Assembly: GCF_008579165.1 (NCBI RefSeq)
Contig: NZ_BKCN01000003.1
Source of the DNA: Iodidimonas nitroreducens
GTDB taxonomy: Bacteria; Pseudomonadota; Alphaproteobacteria; Sphingomonadales; Rhodothalassiaceae
Direction: 5' to 3' (one strand)
DNA length: 64,000 nt
Shown one piece after another: positions 36,692 to 46,185 of this stretch. The notes under the pieces are model-generated. The model searched no databases. It had not been told where the DNA came from and was given only the letters and a program-made list of their open reading frames with translations. Made by a program: the position numbers and the translations under genes. How positions within the stretch are numbered: the first letter of the stretch is position 1; each line of letters starts with the position of its first letter.

Positions 36692-38170
36692 TCAGGAGTC
36701 CATCACCGCAGGCCGATGATCAGCGGTCATGGCAAGGGGGCCGCTTTCGTCAGGGCCTAAAACGGTGCCCGTTCGCACCTCGCTTTTTTGATCGTCTTTG
36801 CGCCATTTGGATTGATCTTGTTCTCCATCATGATGATGGGGTGGGGGATCGCTAAATTCGATGATTGCGGCCAGTGTTTCAAAGGCTTCCATCTGATTGG
36901 CATGGTCATGGGTGGATTGGCGGCAGAAATCTTCAAGCCTGGGATAATAGGCGATGGCCTGATCCACATCGGGATCAGAGCCCTGCTTATAGGCGCCCAA
37001 ACGAATCAGGTCTTCGCGTTCTTCATAGATGGCCATCCATTTGCGGGCCGCTCGATAGACCGCATTTTCCCAATCATTATGGCAATCGGGCAGCATTCTC
37101 GACAGGCTGCGCAACAGATCGATAGCTGGAAAGCGGCCTTTTTCCGCGAGCTTTCGCGATAGCACCATATGGCCATCCAGAATGCCGCGCACGGCATCGG
37201 ATATCGGCTCATTATGATCATCCCCATCCACCAGCACGGTGAAAATTCCGGTCACATCGCCTTGGCGGTTGATGCCCGGTCCGGCGCGTTCCAAAAGCTT
37301 GGGCAATTCCGAAAACACCGAAGGGGGATAGCCCTTGGCGGTGGGTGGTTCCCCTGCGGCAAGACCGATTTCGCGCTGGGCCATGGCAAAGCGGGTGACG
37401 CTATCCATCACACATAAAACCTGTCGGCCGCGCTTGCGTTGATCTTCGGCCAAAGCCAAGGTGAGATAGCTTGCCTGTTTGCGCATCAGCGGGCTTTCAT
37501 CGGACGTGGCGGCCACGATGATCGATTTTTCAAGGCCGGCCCGGCCCAAACCATTGATGAATTCACGCACCTCGCGGCCCCGTTCGCCGATCAGCCCAAT
37601 CACATTCACCGTGCTTTCGGAATGGCGCAAAAGCATCGATAAAAGGGTGGATTTGCCGACCCCCGAGCCTGCGAAAATTCCCATTCTCTGGCCCCGGCAA
37701 AGGGGGGTAAACAGGTCGATGACCTTGATCCCGGTCTGGATTTTGCCCCCCACCGGGCGACGGCTCATGGCATTGGGGGGGGTGTTGCGCAAAGGCAGAA
37801 CGAATTCGCCCTGCGGCAGGGGACCAAGGCCATCGATGGGCTGGCCCAAAGCATTTACCACCCGCCCCAGCCAGCCATCATGGGGCCTGACGCTGAAATA
37901 GGCCCCATCAAACATTACCTTGCAGCCATGGCTGATGCCATCCATATCCTGAAGCGGCATGACAATCGATTGACCATCGCGAAAACCGATGACCTCGGCC
38001 TGAAGTTGGGTGCCATCGCGGCGCATGATCTGGCAGATATCGCCAACCGCCAGGCGGGTTTCCAGCCCTTCCACCAAAAGCGTGCGGCCCGCCGTTGCGG
38101 TGACCGAGCCCTGCCAGCGCGGGCCGGGCATGGCGCGCAGTTCCAGCGTTAATTCATCAAATATTTTCAT
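36692..38170 (-). CDS. fliI: Flagellar export ATPase FliI
   Basis: FliI energises type III export of flagellar subunits. Walker A AGSGVGKST lies at about residues 167-175, with a Walker B-type VLCVMDSVTRFAMAQREIGL, and RPVGGKIQTGIKVIDLFTPL is also typical. The C-terminus extends about 55 residues beyond the usual end, with PPPHHHDGEQDQ and polar residues; this may be real or the result of a lost stop. ATG at 38170 is used rather than the TTG one codon upstream. No fliJ follows. It is divergent from flgB over a shared region with a perfect CtrA-type box. Confidence 0.95.
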   Translation of the reverse strand: MKIFDELTLELRAMPGPRWQGSVTATAGRTLLVEGLETRLAVGDICQIMRRDGTQLQAEVIGFRDGQSIVMPLQDMDGISHGCKVMFDGAYFSVRPHDGWLGRVVNALGQPIDGLGPLPQGEFVLPLRNTPPNAMSRRPVGGKIQTGIKVIDLFTPLCRGQRMGIFAGSGVGKSTLLSMLLRHSESTVNVIGLIGERGREVREFINGLGRAGLEKSIIVAATSDESPLMRKQASYLTLALAEDQRKRGRQVLCVMDSVTRFAMAQREIGLAAGEPPTAKGYPPSVFSELPKLLERAGPGINRQGDVTGIFTVLVDGDDHNEPISDAVRGILDGHMVLSRKLAEKGRFPAIDLLRSLSRMLPDCHNDWENAVYRAARKWMAIYEEREDLIRLGAYKQGSDPDVDQAIAYYPRLEDFCRQSTHDHANQMEAFETLAAIIEFSDPPPHHHDGEQDQSKWRKDDQKSEVRTGTVLGPDESGPLAMTADHRPAVMDS

Positions 38171-38250
38171 CAAAATATCCGCTTATGGATGCCTTTCCAT
38201 CAGCATAGGTTCGCCCCGTCAAAGAGACGTAAAAGATAAAATTGTTCCCT

Positions 38251-38265
38251 TTAAATCGTGTTTAA
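38251..38265. promoter_or_regulatory. Perfect CtrA-type box TTAA-N7-TTAA between fliI and flgB
   Basis: The sequence is TTAA-ATCGTGT-TTAA. It lies 63 bases upstream of the flgB start and 80 bases upstream of the fliI start, in a divergent promoter region. This matches the CtrA consensus known from Caulobacter. Confidence 0.65.
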
Positions 38266-38328
38266 GTCAGCGCGTGCATGGTTTTGTGAGCCAAATCAGG
38301 AATTGATTCTGTTACCGGAGCCTTTCAG

Positions 38329-38730
38329 ATGCTGCTTGATGGAATAGAAGTCGTCCGCATGGCGCAGATGCGGCTTTCATATTTAAGCGAACGCCACAAG
38401 CTGGTGGCCAGCAATGTGGCCAATGCCGATACGCCCAATTTCCAGACCAAGGATTTGAAACCCTTCGATCAGGTGATAGATAAGGCGTTCGGGATGGCCA
38501 TGACCACGGCCCGCACCCATGCCGATCATCTGGGGCCATTGGCCGGCGAACAGCGCTTTGCCCTTGATCGCAAGGCCGATGGCTGGGAACGGGCACCGGC
38601 GGGCAATAGTGTTGTTTTGGAACAGGAAATGATGAAAGCCTCGCAGATTTCCGGGGCCTATGACCTGACCAGCCTGATTATGGGCAAAACCGGCGACATG
38701 ATGCGCACCGCCCTGAGCTTCAGGGCCTGA
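38329..38730 (+). CDS. flgB: Proximal rod protein FlgB
   Basis: The 133-residue protein carries KLVASNVANADTPNFQTKDL, the FlgB signature, and a C-terminal segment with VVLEQEMMKASQISGAYDLT. FlgB is a proximal rod component exported by the flagellar type III apparatus. It is the first gene of the operon flgB-flgC-fliE-fliQ-flhA-fliR-flhB. Confidence 0.95.
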   Translation: MLLDGIEVVRMAQMRLSYLSERHKLVASNVANADTPNFQTKDLKPFDQVIDKAFGMAMTTARTHADHLGPLAGEQRFALDRKADGWERAPAGNSVVLEQEMMKASQISGAYDLTSLIMGKTGDMMRTALSFRA

Positions 38731-38793
38731 TTGCGATGATCCCTGATCGCACAATCGCAAACCCCCCGCAGATGAATAGTCAGGAGCCGCGCT

Positions 38794-39210
38794 ATGGATG
38801 CCCTTGAAGCTGTGATGAAAATTGCATCCCACGGGCTGCAGGCCCAAAGCCTGCGCCTGCGGGTGGTGGCAGAAAATATCGCCAATGCCAATTCCACGGC
38901 CAGCGTTCCGGGGGGTGATCCCTTTCGGCGGAAAACCGTGGTATTTGATCAGATCATGGATCGCGCCACCGGCGCAGAGCTGGTGACCATCAAAAATATT
39001 GGTGTGGATCGCTCCGATTTTCTGGAAGTCCATGATCCCGGCCATCCTTCAGCCGGGGCCGATGGCATGGTTTTGATGCCGAATGTAAAGCCTTTGATCG
39101 AAATGACCGATATGCGTGAAGCCTCGCGCAGCTATCAGGCCAATCTCAATGTCATCGAACAGGCGCGCTCAATGGTGATGAGCACGGTGGACCTTTTGCG
39201 CCGCGCCTGA
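38794..39210 (+). CDS. flgC: Proximal rod protein FlgC
   Basis: The 138-residue protein begins MDALEAVMKIASHGLQAQSL with VVAENIANANSTASVPGGDP and ends with EASRSYQANLNVIEQARSMV, the usual FlgC termini. An AGGAG site precedes the start. The gene lies between flgB and fliE as usual. Confidence 0.95.
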   Translation: MDALEAVMKIASHGLQAQSLRLRVVAENIANANSTASVPGGDPFRRKTVVFDQIMDRATGAELVTIKNIGVDRSDFLEVHDPGHPSAGADGMVLMPNVKPLIEMTDMREASRSYQANLNVIEQARSMVMSTVDLLRRA

Positions 39211-39255
39211 TCCTCATTTTTTCATATCCCCCACAAGCTTGGAAGAATTTCAGCC

Positions 39256-39579
39256 ATGGCGATCACTTTTCTCCCCGTCGAACATGTAGCTCAGGCCTAT
39301 AACACCGCCCAATCCATGGGCCTTGATGGCCCCGGTGCGGCATCCTTCACCGATCAGAACGGTGTCAGCTTTGAAGATTTCATGAAAGCCGGGGTCGAGA
39401 CCGCGATCAATCGCGTGCGCGGCTCGGAAGCGGTCACCGAAGCGGCTTTGCGCGGTAAAGCCAGCGTGCAGGAGGTGGTGCAATCGGTGATGGCCGCCGA
39501 TATGACCGTGCAATCGGTGATCGCGGTGCGTGATCGGCTGGTCAGCGCCTATCAGGAAATCCTCAGAATGCCGATCTAG
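39256..39579 (+). CDS. fliE: MS-ring/rod adapter FliE
   Basis: The 107-residue protein shows the FliE pattern: VSFEDFMKAGVETAINRVRG and the C-terminal VMAADMTVQSVIAVRDRLVS with AYQEILRMPI. FliE connects the MS ring to the rod. Length and position are normal. Confidence 0.95.
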   Translation: MAITFLPVEHVAQAYNTAQSMGLDGPGAASFTDQNGVSFEDFMKAGVETAINRVRGSEAVTEAALRGKASVQEVVQSVMAADMTVQSVIAVRDRLVSAYQEILRMPI

Positions 39580-39617
39580 GCAATGCTGGGCAATGCCGGG
39601 TCGGATGGTGGCGTACC

Positions 39618-39884
39618 ATGAATGAAGCCGATGTGATCACGGTGATCCGTGAAGGTTTATGGACCGGGCTTGTGGTGGGTGGCCCTTCTTTGGCAGCGGC
39701 TTTGCTTTCGGGCCTTTTGATCGCATTTTTCCAGGCGCTGACCCAAATTCAGGAAATCACCCTCACCTTCGTTCCCAAGATTTTCGCCATCTTCTTTGCG
39801 GTGCTGATCAGCCTGCCATTCATGTATCAGGCCATGGCCCGCTATGCCGAACTTCTGGTGGATATGATGATCCGGGGCTATTGA
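39618..39884 (+). CDS. fliQ: Export gate protein FliQ
   Basis: The 88-residue protein has two helices with ALLSGLLIAFFQALTQIQEI and TLTFVPKIFAIFFAVLISLP, the conserved FliQ core. It is a component of the type III export gate with FliP and FliR. Confidence 0.96.
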   Translation: MNEADVITVIREGLWTGLVVGGPSLAAALLSGLLIAFFQALTQIQEITLTFVPKIFAIFFAVLISLPFMYQAMARYAELLVDMMIRGY

Positions 39885-39900
39885 TAACAGGATAAATCGT

Positions 39901-41964
39901 ATGGCAAGCCTTGCTCTGCCCCATGGCGCCAAACGCCATCAGGATCTGATTTTTGCCATTGGTGTGCTGGGCATTCTGGCGGTTTTGTTTCTGCCAATGC
40001 CCGCCTGGGCGCTGGATGCCGGATTATCGGCCTCTATGGCTTTGGCCTTCCTGATCCTTTTGGTGGCTTTGTGGATCGAAAAGCCCCTTGATTTTTCAAG
40101 CTTTCCGGTGATTTTGCTGGTCGCCACGATGTTTCGTCTGGCCCTTAATATTGCGTCCACCCGGCTTATTCTGGCCGAAGGTCATACCGGCCCCGATGCG
40201 GCGGGCGGGGTGATCCAGGGGCTATCGCATTTCATCATATCGGGCAATTTTGTCATTGGCCTCATTGTGTTTGCGATTTTGGTGGTGGTCAATTTCGTGG
40301 TCATCACCAAAGGGGCGACCCGCATTGCCGAGGTGGGGGCGCGCTTTACCCTTGATGCCATTCCGGGCAAGCAGATGGCCATTGATGCCGATCTTTCGGC
40401 GGGGCTGATCGATGATAAAACAGCTAGAACCCGGCGCAAGCAGCTTGAAGATGAAAGCTCGTTTTTCGGATCGATGGATGGCGCATCCAAATTCGTGCGG
40501 GGCGATGCCATTGCCGGTTTGATCATCACCGCGATCAATATCATCGGGGGCATGATCATCGGGGTGGTCCAGATGGGGCTGGAAGCCGGTGAGGCGGCGG
40601 CGTCTTATACCATCCTCACTGTGGGCGATGGGCTGGCCAGTCAGGTGCCCGCTTTGGTGGTTTCATTGGCGGCGGGGCTTTTAGTGGCCAAAGGCTCCAA
40701 TACCGGCAGCGCCCATGTGAGCGTGGTGGCGCAATTGGGCGGCTATCCAAAGGCTTTGATGCTGTTGGCGGCTTTGATGGTGTTGTTTGGTTTGATGCCG
40801 GGCCTGCCCGCGCTGCCTTTTCTGATTTTGGGCAGCTTATCAGGAACAGCGGGCTGGCTGGTGCATAAAGGGGTTTTGAAAACCCGCGCCGAAGAAGATG
40901 AAAAAACCGCCAGTGCGGCCCTGCCGGATAAAGAGCAGAGCGCCGAACAATCCTTGAAGATCGAGGATATAGAGGTGCAGGTGGGGGGGCAATTGGTGCC
41001 CCTGATCGCAGCGCCCGATAAGGGGCTTCCCCCTAAGGTGAAATCCTTGCGGATGCGCTTTGCCCGGGAATTCGGCTTTTTGCTGCCCCCGGTCAGAATC
41101 CGTGATGATGCCTATGTCGATGCCAATGCCTATGTCATTTTGGTGCAGGATATCGAAGTGGCACGCGGCCATGTGATGATGGGCCGCAAGCTGGTGATCA
41201 ATCCCAGCGGCGGCGATGTGGATGTGCCGGGCGAGGCGACGAAGGAACCCACATTCGGCCTGCCTGCCAAATGGGTGGATGATGCAACAGCCGAACTGGC
41301 CGAAGCCCGTGCCTATACGGTGGTGGATACGGAAAGCGTGATCATCACCCATCTGGCAGAAGTTTTGAAAGGGCAGTTGCATCATCTGCTGACCTTCGCC
41401 GCCTATCAGCGCTTGCTGGATAATCTTGATCCCGATTATGAAAAGCTGCTGGGCGATATCGTGCCATCGCAGCTTTCATCCACGGCCATCCAGCGGGTGT
41501 TGCAAGCGCTTTTGGCCGAGCGTTTATCGGTGCGCAATCTGCCGCTGATTTTGGAAGGCATATCCGAAGCCATCGGCTGGACCCGCAATGTCACCCTGAT
41601 CACCGAGCATGTGCGCGCGCGGCTTTCGGCGCAGATTTCCGCCACTTTGAAGGGGGCCGATGGGTTCATTGCGGTGATTTCCTTGTCATCGAAATGGGAA
41701 CAGGCCTTTTTGGAGCATATCCGCCGCGAAGGCGAAGATCGCTCTTTTGCCATGCCGCCTTCTTTGGTCACTGAATTCGTGACGCAGGCGCGCTCGAAAA
41801 TTCAAACCCATGCCAGCGCCCATTGCTGGCCCGCTCTTTTGGTGGGGGCCGAAGCCCGGCCCTTTGTGCGCTCGCTTCTGGAACGGGTCAGCCCCACCAC
41901 GCCGATTTTGTCGCATGCCGAGCTTGATCCGAAAACGCCGGTTAAAACTCTGGATCAGATATAG
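39901..41964 (+). CDS. flhA: Export gate protein FlhA
   Basis: The 687-residue protein has eight N-terminal helices, the FHIPEP-family cytosolic loop segment ARFTLDAIPGKQMAIDADLS and LIDDKTARTRRKQLEDESSF followed by FGSMDGASKFVRGDAIAGLI, and a C-terminal cytosolic domain that docks export substrates and chaperones. Length is typical. It lies 16 bases after fliQ and 18 bases before fliR. Confidence 0.97.
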   Translation: MASLALPHGAKRHQDLIFAIGVLGILAVLFLPMPAWALDAGLSASMALAFLILLVALWIEKPLDFSSFPVILLVATMFRLALNIASTRLILAEGHTGPDAAGGVIQGLSHFIISGNFVIGLIVFAILVVVNFVVITKGATRIAEVGARFTLDAIPGKQMAIDADLSAGLIDDKTARTRRKQLEDESSFFGSMDGASKFVRGDAIAGLIITAINIIGGMIIGVVQMGLEAGEAAASYTILTVGDGLASQVPALVVSLAAGLLVAKGSNTGSAHVSVVAQLGGYPKALMLLAALMVLFGLMPGLPALPFLILGSLSGTAGWLVHKGVLKTRAEEDEKTASAALPDKEQSAEQSLKIEDIEVQVGGQLVPLIAAPDKGLPPKVKSLRMRFAREFGFLLPPVRIRDDAYVDANAYVILVQDIEVARGHVMMGRKLVINPSGGDVDVPGEATKEPTFGLPAKWVDDATAELAEARAYTVVDTESVIITHLAEVLKGQLHHLLTFAAYQRLLDNLDPDYEKLLGDIVPSQLSSTAIQRVLQALLAERLSVRNLPLILEGISEAIGWTRNVTLITEHVRARLSAQISATLKGADGFIAVISLSSKWEQAFLEHIRREGEDRSFAMPPSLVTEFVTQARSKIQTHASAHCWPALLVGAEARPFVRSLLERVSPTTPILSHAELDPKTPVKTLDQI

Positions 41965-41982
41965 TTTTGCGAGGGGCAAAAA

Positions 41983-42746
41983 ATGACATTGGAAGCCCTT
42001 CTCAGCCGCGAGATTTATATCCTGCTTTTGATTTTCGCGCGAACCGGAACGGCCTTCATGTTCATCCCCGGCTATGGGGAATCTTTTGTTGCCGCCCGGA
42101 TACGGCTTTTATTGGCGCTGGTTTTCAGTTGGGCTTTGATGCCCCTGCTCAGCATGGGGCGCCTGATCTTCCCGATGCACCTTTTATATTGTTTCAGGCT
42201 CTGTTTTTTGAAATTTCCATCGGGGCCTTTCTGGGATTGGCGGGGCGGATGTTCATCACCGCACTGGTCACGGCGGGGCAGATGATTTCCCAGATGATCG
42301 GTTTGTCGAATATTTTTGTGATGCCCAATGTTTCGATGCAGCTTGGTTCGGTTGTGGGGGCCTTTCTGATGCTTTCGGGGCTGGTTTTCATTTTTGCATC
42401 AGGCCTTCATCTTTTGAGCATCGATGCTTTGGCGCGCAGCTATATCGGTCTGCCGATGGGGCGTATCCCCGATATGGATTGGATTTCGCAAAATTTTGTA
42501 GCCGTTGTGGCCCACAGCTTTCGATTGGCAGTTGAACTGGCTTCGCCCTTTCTGGTTTTGGGGTTCATTTATTATCTGGGCCTTGGCCTTGTGAACAAGG
42601 CGATGCAGCAGCTTCCGGTGTTTTTCGTCTCGATCCCGGCGGCGATTGCCGGGGGGCTTTTCATCCTCATTCTATCTGTTTCGGCGATGTTGACCCTGTT
42701 TCGCGACAGCTATGCCGATTGGCTGATGCGCCTAACGGTCTTGTAG
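41983..42746 (+). CDS. fliR: Export gate protein FliR (one frame break)
   Basis: The N-terminal part has YILLLIFARTGTAFMFIPGY and RIRLLLALVFSWALMPLL. The frame breaks in a G-run at 42156-42159: ATGGGGCGCCT should read ATGGGGGCGCCT, giving M-G-A-P-D-L-P-D-A-P-F-I-L-F-Q-A-L-F-F-E and then the conserved GAFLGLAGRMFITALVTAGQ, ending at 42746. The repaired protein is about 254 residues, normal for FliR. flhB follows after seven bases. Confidence 0.95.
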
Positions 42747-42753
42747 GAGGGCG

Positions 42754-43854
42754 ATGATGGCAGCCGATGATCAGGATAAATCGCAAAAAACCGAAGAGCC
42801 AACAGAGAAAAAGCTGGATGAGGCCCGCAAGAAAGGCAATTTGCCGGTCTCGCGGGAAGTGGCGAATGCCATGTCGATACTGGCGGCGCTCATCATGCTG
42901 GCTTTTTATGGTGCTGAGTTCACATCAAAGATTTCCAACAGCATTTCGCCCCTGATCATGCAATCCCATGCCATCGATGTGCAATCCGCCCAGGGGGATT
43001 TGCGGGCTTTGGCTTTGCAGATCCTTTATGGCCTGTTTGCACCCCTGGCGGTAATTGCCGCTTTTTTTGTGGCGGCGGCCTTTTTATCAGGCTGGATGCA
43101 GAATTCGATCATGCTGGCGGCGGATCGGATCACCCCGAAAACCGAGCGGGTCTCGCCCATTGCCGGGTTCAAGCGGCTATTTTCGCTTTCATCTGTGGTG
43201 GAATTCATCAAAAGCCTGGTGAAGGTGCTGGCGGTGGGTTTGGTGGTGGGGATTTTGATCTATCAGCAATTGGGTGGGATCGAACAGGCCACCGGCTATG
43301 GCATCGATGAATTATCGCGACTTTTGAGCGCTTTATCGGTGCAATTGCTGTTTTTTGTGATGCTGGTTTATATGGTGATCGCCATTCTTGATGTTTTGTG
43401 GCGGCGCTTTGATTGGCGGCGGCAATTGCGCATGTCGCGACAGGAAATCAAGGACGAGCACAAGCAGATGGAGGGCGATCCTCAGATCAAGGCGAAGCTG
43501 CGGGAGATTCGCCGATCAAGGGTGAAACGGCGGATGATGGCCGAGGTGCCCAAAGCATCGGTGGTGATCATGAACCCAACCCATTATGCCATTGCCCTGC
43601 GCTATGAGCGGGGGCAGACACCCGCACCCCTGTGTCTGGCAAAGGGGGTGGATGAACTGGCCTTGAAAATTCGCAGTGTTGCCAAAGAAGCAGGGGTGCC
43701 GGTGGTGGATAATCCCACCCTTGCCCGGGCTTTATATCCCCTGGTGGAGATCGATCATTATATCCCCACCGAATTTTATAAGATGATCGCCCAGATCCTG
43801 ACCGTGGTGATGAAAGAAGATCGCCGCGCCTATAATAAGAAAAAGAAGGGCTGA
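42754..43854 (+). CDS. flhB: Export gate specificity switch FlhB
   Basis: The 366-residue protein begins with DKSQKTEEPTEKKLDEARKK, the FlhB start, and four helices follow. The cytosolic domain contains the autocleavage motif NPTH (Asn at about residue 274) in VVIMNPTHYAIALRYERG. Autocleavage there switches export from rod/hook to filament substrates, together with FliK. It is the last gene of its operon. Confidence 0.97.
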   Translation: MMAADDQDKSQKTEEPTEKKLDEARKKGNLPVSREVANAMSILAALIMLAFYGAEFTSKISNSISPLIMQSHAIDVQSAQGDLRALALQILYGLFAPLAVIAAFFVAAAFLSGWMQNSIMLAADRITPKTERVSPIAGFKRLFSLSSVVEFIKSLVKVLAVGLVVGILIYQQLGGIEQATGYGIDELSRLLSALSVQLLFFVMLVYMVIAILDVLWRRFDWRRQLRMSRQEIKDEHKQMEGDPQIKAKLREIRRSRVKRRMMAEVPKASVVIMNPTHYAIALRYERGQTPAPLCLAKGVDELALKIRSVAKEAGVPVVDNPTLARALYPLVEIDHYIPTEFYKMIAQILTVVMKEDRRAYNKKKKG

Positions 43855-43863
43855 TCCCAACTT

Positions 43864-44634
43864 TTAGCCATTACTTGATAGAAAAGCCGCTTTGCGATCG
43901 GCAAACAGGCGCATGACAAGGCGGGCTTTTTGCACATCCATGCGCGCCAGAATGGGGGCGCCGATGCGTTCGGGCATGCGCTCGATCACCGCTGCCACCA
44001 CCCGTTCATCCATCTCGTTCAGGATTTCCGCCGCTTCTTTGGGCTTCATATTCTGATAAAGATTGGTCATGCGGGTGAGATCAGCTTCTTCGGTTTGCTG
44101 CAGGCGATCAAGCAATTGGCTGGTTTTCTGGTGCAGATCCTGCAGCTTTTGAAAATCAGCGGCCACAGCCCTGCGGCTGGCTTCCACAAGGGCCCGGGCA
44201 TCGGCCAGATCGGCTTCCTGACGGGCCAGATCGGCTTCGCGCTCGCGGATCAGGGCCAAAGCCCGGCTTGGCACCCGCTCGGCTCGGGCCGAGGTGAAAG
44301 CATCGGTCGTGTAAAAAAGAGCGGTCAATTCAGATATATTCTCGTTATCTGAGGACGGGGGCTTGCGGTTATCGCGTACACTTTTAGCCAATTCCTCAGG
44401 CAAGGATGATGGGGATTGTGCATTTTTCGGCAATAAATTGCGCGCCCAGGGGCGATCATGCTGGCCAAAGGCATTATAGGGCTTGGTCGTCTCATCATCC
44501 GGCTGTGGCTGGGCGGCGGCCGTTGTTTTCAAAGCTTCGTCATTGTTCGGGGCCAGTTGATAGGCTTGGGCCATCGCGGCCATCGATAAAACGGCGATGC
44601 TGATGGGCATGATCCGAAATGAAAAAACCGCCAT
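43864..44634 (-). CDS. motE: MotE-family flagellar motility protein
   Basis: The 256-residue protein has an N-terminal signal or anchor (ISIAVLSMAAMAQA), a proline-rich linker, a long coiled coil (LIREREADLARQEADLADAR), and a C-terminal MgtE-N-like helical domain with NMKPKEAAEILNEMDERVVA and IERMPERIGAPILARMD. This arrangement is that of MotE, which in rhizobia folds or stabilises MotC in the periplasm. No motC is recognised here. The start overlaps the repaired end of the DUF6468 gene within a few bases. Confidence 0.85.
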   Translation of the reverse strand: MAVFSFRIMPISIAVLSMAAMAQAYQLAPNNDEALKTTAAAQPQPDDETTKPYNAFGQHDRPWARNLLPKNAQSPSSLPEELAKSVRDNRKPPSSDNENISELTALFYTTDAFTSARAERVPSRALALIREREADLARQEADLADARALVEASRRAVAADFQKLQDLHQKTSQLLDRLQQTEEADLTRMTNLYQNMKPKEAAEILNEMDERVVAAVIERMPERIGAPILARMDVQKARLVMRLFADRKAAFLSSNG

Positions 44635-44635
44635 A

Positions 44636-45117
44636 TCAGCGCTCCTTGCTTACAGGATCAAAAGGATTTGCCCCTTTTATGGGTTCGATTCTGGCTTGAG
44701 CCAATGGCCATAAAACCTTTTTGAAACCCGGTTGATGGCCGGATGGTTGCGTTGGTGAAGGGGCTGAAGCTTGCGACGAAGGCGGGGGGGCATCAGACGC
44801 TTTGGCCGGGGTGGAAAAAGCGGGGGCCGGGGCCCGGTGCTGATGCGCCCGATCAAGGGTGAGGTTAAGACGGCTATTGATTTTCTCGCTTCAAACACGC
44901 CTTCATCCAGCACCGTGGCGATATGATCGCCAGCGGCTTTCATATCTGCCAGCAGCGATTGGGAGCGATCCACCTGTGCCCCAAAATCCTTGAACAGGCT
45001 TTCCATATCGCGCAGCGCTGTGCGCATCTCGCTGATTTTTTTATTCAGCCGGATGGAATAAAGGGCTGACGCCAGCAAGGCGACAATCACAAGAATATTG
45101 ATGAGCATCCCATTCAT
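44636..45117 (-). CDS. DUF6468 flagellar-locus membrane protein (one frame break)
   Basis: The product has one N-terminal helix (ILVIVALLASALYSIRLN) and a helical segment (LNKKISEMRTALRDMESLFK). As given it switches to an unlikely arginine/proline-rich tail. Restoring an A in the run corresponding to 44881-44884 gives E-A-R-K-I-N-S-R-L-N-L-T-L-D-R-A-H-Q, and the frame then ends at 44636, two bases before the motE start, which supports the repair. Repaired length is about 160 residues. Genes of this kind lie between fliM and motE in many alphaproteobacteria. Its ATG overlaps the fliM stop. Confidence 0.75.
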
Positions 45118-46163
45118 GCATTTTGCTCCTCAGAAGCATCAAAGATATTCTTTTCGATCCTGATGGCGATCTGGCCTTTGCTTTGGCCGATATGCCCCGA
45201 TAAAAGGCGCATATCGCCGGATAAAAGATCGGCGCTGCCATCCGCGCTTTTGTTCAATTCGATGAAGGTTCCGGCTTTCCAGCCCAAGGCGGTGGCCAGC
45301 GGGATTTCCATTTCGGCCAAAACGCCATCCAAACGGATTTCCGTGCGCTGTAATTGATCGCGGAAATGCTTTTTCCAGCCATTGTCGCGGCCAAAGCTTT
45401 CCCCCATGAACATCTGCAACAACAAGGTGCGCACCGGCTCCAGCATGGAATAGGGCATCACCAGATCCACGAAACCATGGCGATTTTCAATCTCGATGGC
45501 AAAACGGGCATGGATCGAAGCGCTTGTGGAGCGCGCAATCATCGCCAATTGCGGGTTGGTTTCCAGCCGATCCACATTGAAGGCGATATCTGAAACCGGG
45601 GTGAAGGCCTCGCTCAAAGCCCCGCTGAACACCGTCATCAGCCGGGTGACCAGCCTGCGTTCAACCGATGTCAGCGTGCGCACCTCCAAAGTATCGCTAT
45701 CGAGCATCTCGCGCCCGCCCAGCAGGATTTCCACCGCCGTATAAACCAGCCTGTGATCCATCACGGCCACGCATTTATCTTCCCATTCCACGGCGTTCAG
45801 GATGGAAACAAGGCAGGGCAAAGGCACCTGTTCGATAAAATCGCCAAAGCGGATGGCCGAGACCTGATCGATGCTGACTTCCAGATTGGCTGACATCAAT
45901 TGCCGCAGTTTTTCGCCAAACAGCCGCACAAATCGATCGAACACCACATCAAGCATGGGCAGGCGTTCATAATTGACGATGGTGGAATTGGCGATTTTCT
46001 GCATCACTGTTTCAGGGGTATCAAAGCCCGTGGCGTGATCGCTCATCAAGCGGTCGATATCGCTTTGATCCAGTTCGTTTTTGGAAAGATCAACATCAAC
46101 GGCAGCGGCAAAAGCCTGACCCAAAGTGCCTTGCTGATCGTCGGTTTGCGGCTCATTTGCCAT
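45114..46163 (-). CDS. fliM: Flagellar motor switch protein FliM
   Basis: The 349-residue protein contains the FliM middle domain: LPMLDVVFDRFVRLFGEKLR, MDHRLVYTAVEILLGG, and SVERRLVTRLMTVFSGALSE. A C-terminal SpoA-like domain follows, with LDGVLAEMEIPLATALGWKA and SGHIGQSKGQIAIRI. The N-terminal CheY-binding peptide is recognisable as LDQSDIDRLMS. FliM is part of the C ring with FliG and FliN. Confidence 0.95.
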   Translation of the reverse strand: MANEPQTDDQQGTLGQAFAAAVDVDLSKNELDQSDIDRLMSDHATGFDTPETVMQKIANSTIVNYERLPMLDVVFDRFVRLFGEKLRQLMSANLEVSIDQVSAIRFGDFIEQVPLPCLVSILNAVEWEDKCVAVMDHRLVYTAVEILLGGREMLDSDTLEVRTLTSVERRLVTRLMTVFSGALSEAFTPVSDIAFNVDRLETNPQLAMIARSTSASIHARFAIEIENRHGFVDLVMPYSMLEPVRTLLLQMFMGESFGRDNGWKKHFRDQLQRTEIRLDGVLAEMEIPLATALGWKAGTFIELNKSADGSADLLSGDMRLLSGHIGQSKGQIAIRIEKNIFDASEEQNA

Positions 46164-46185
46164 TCATCCACCCCTTCATGATGGT

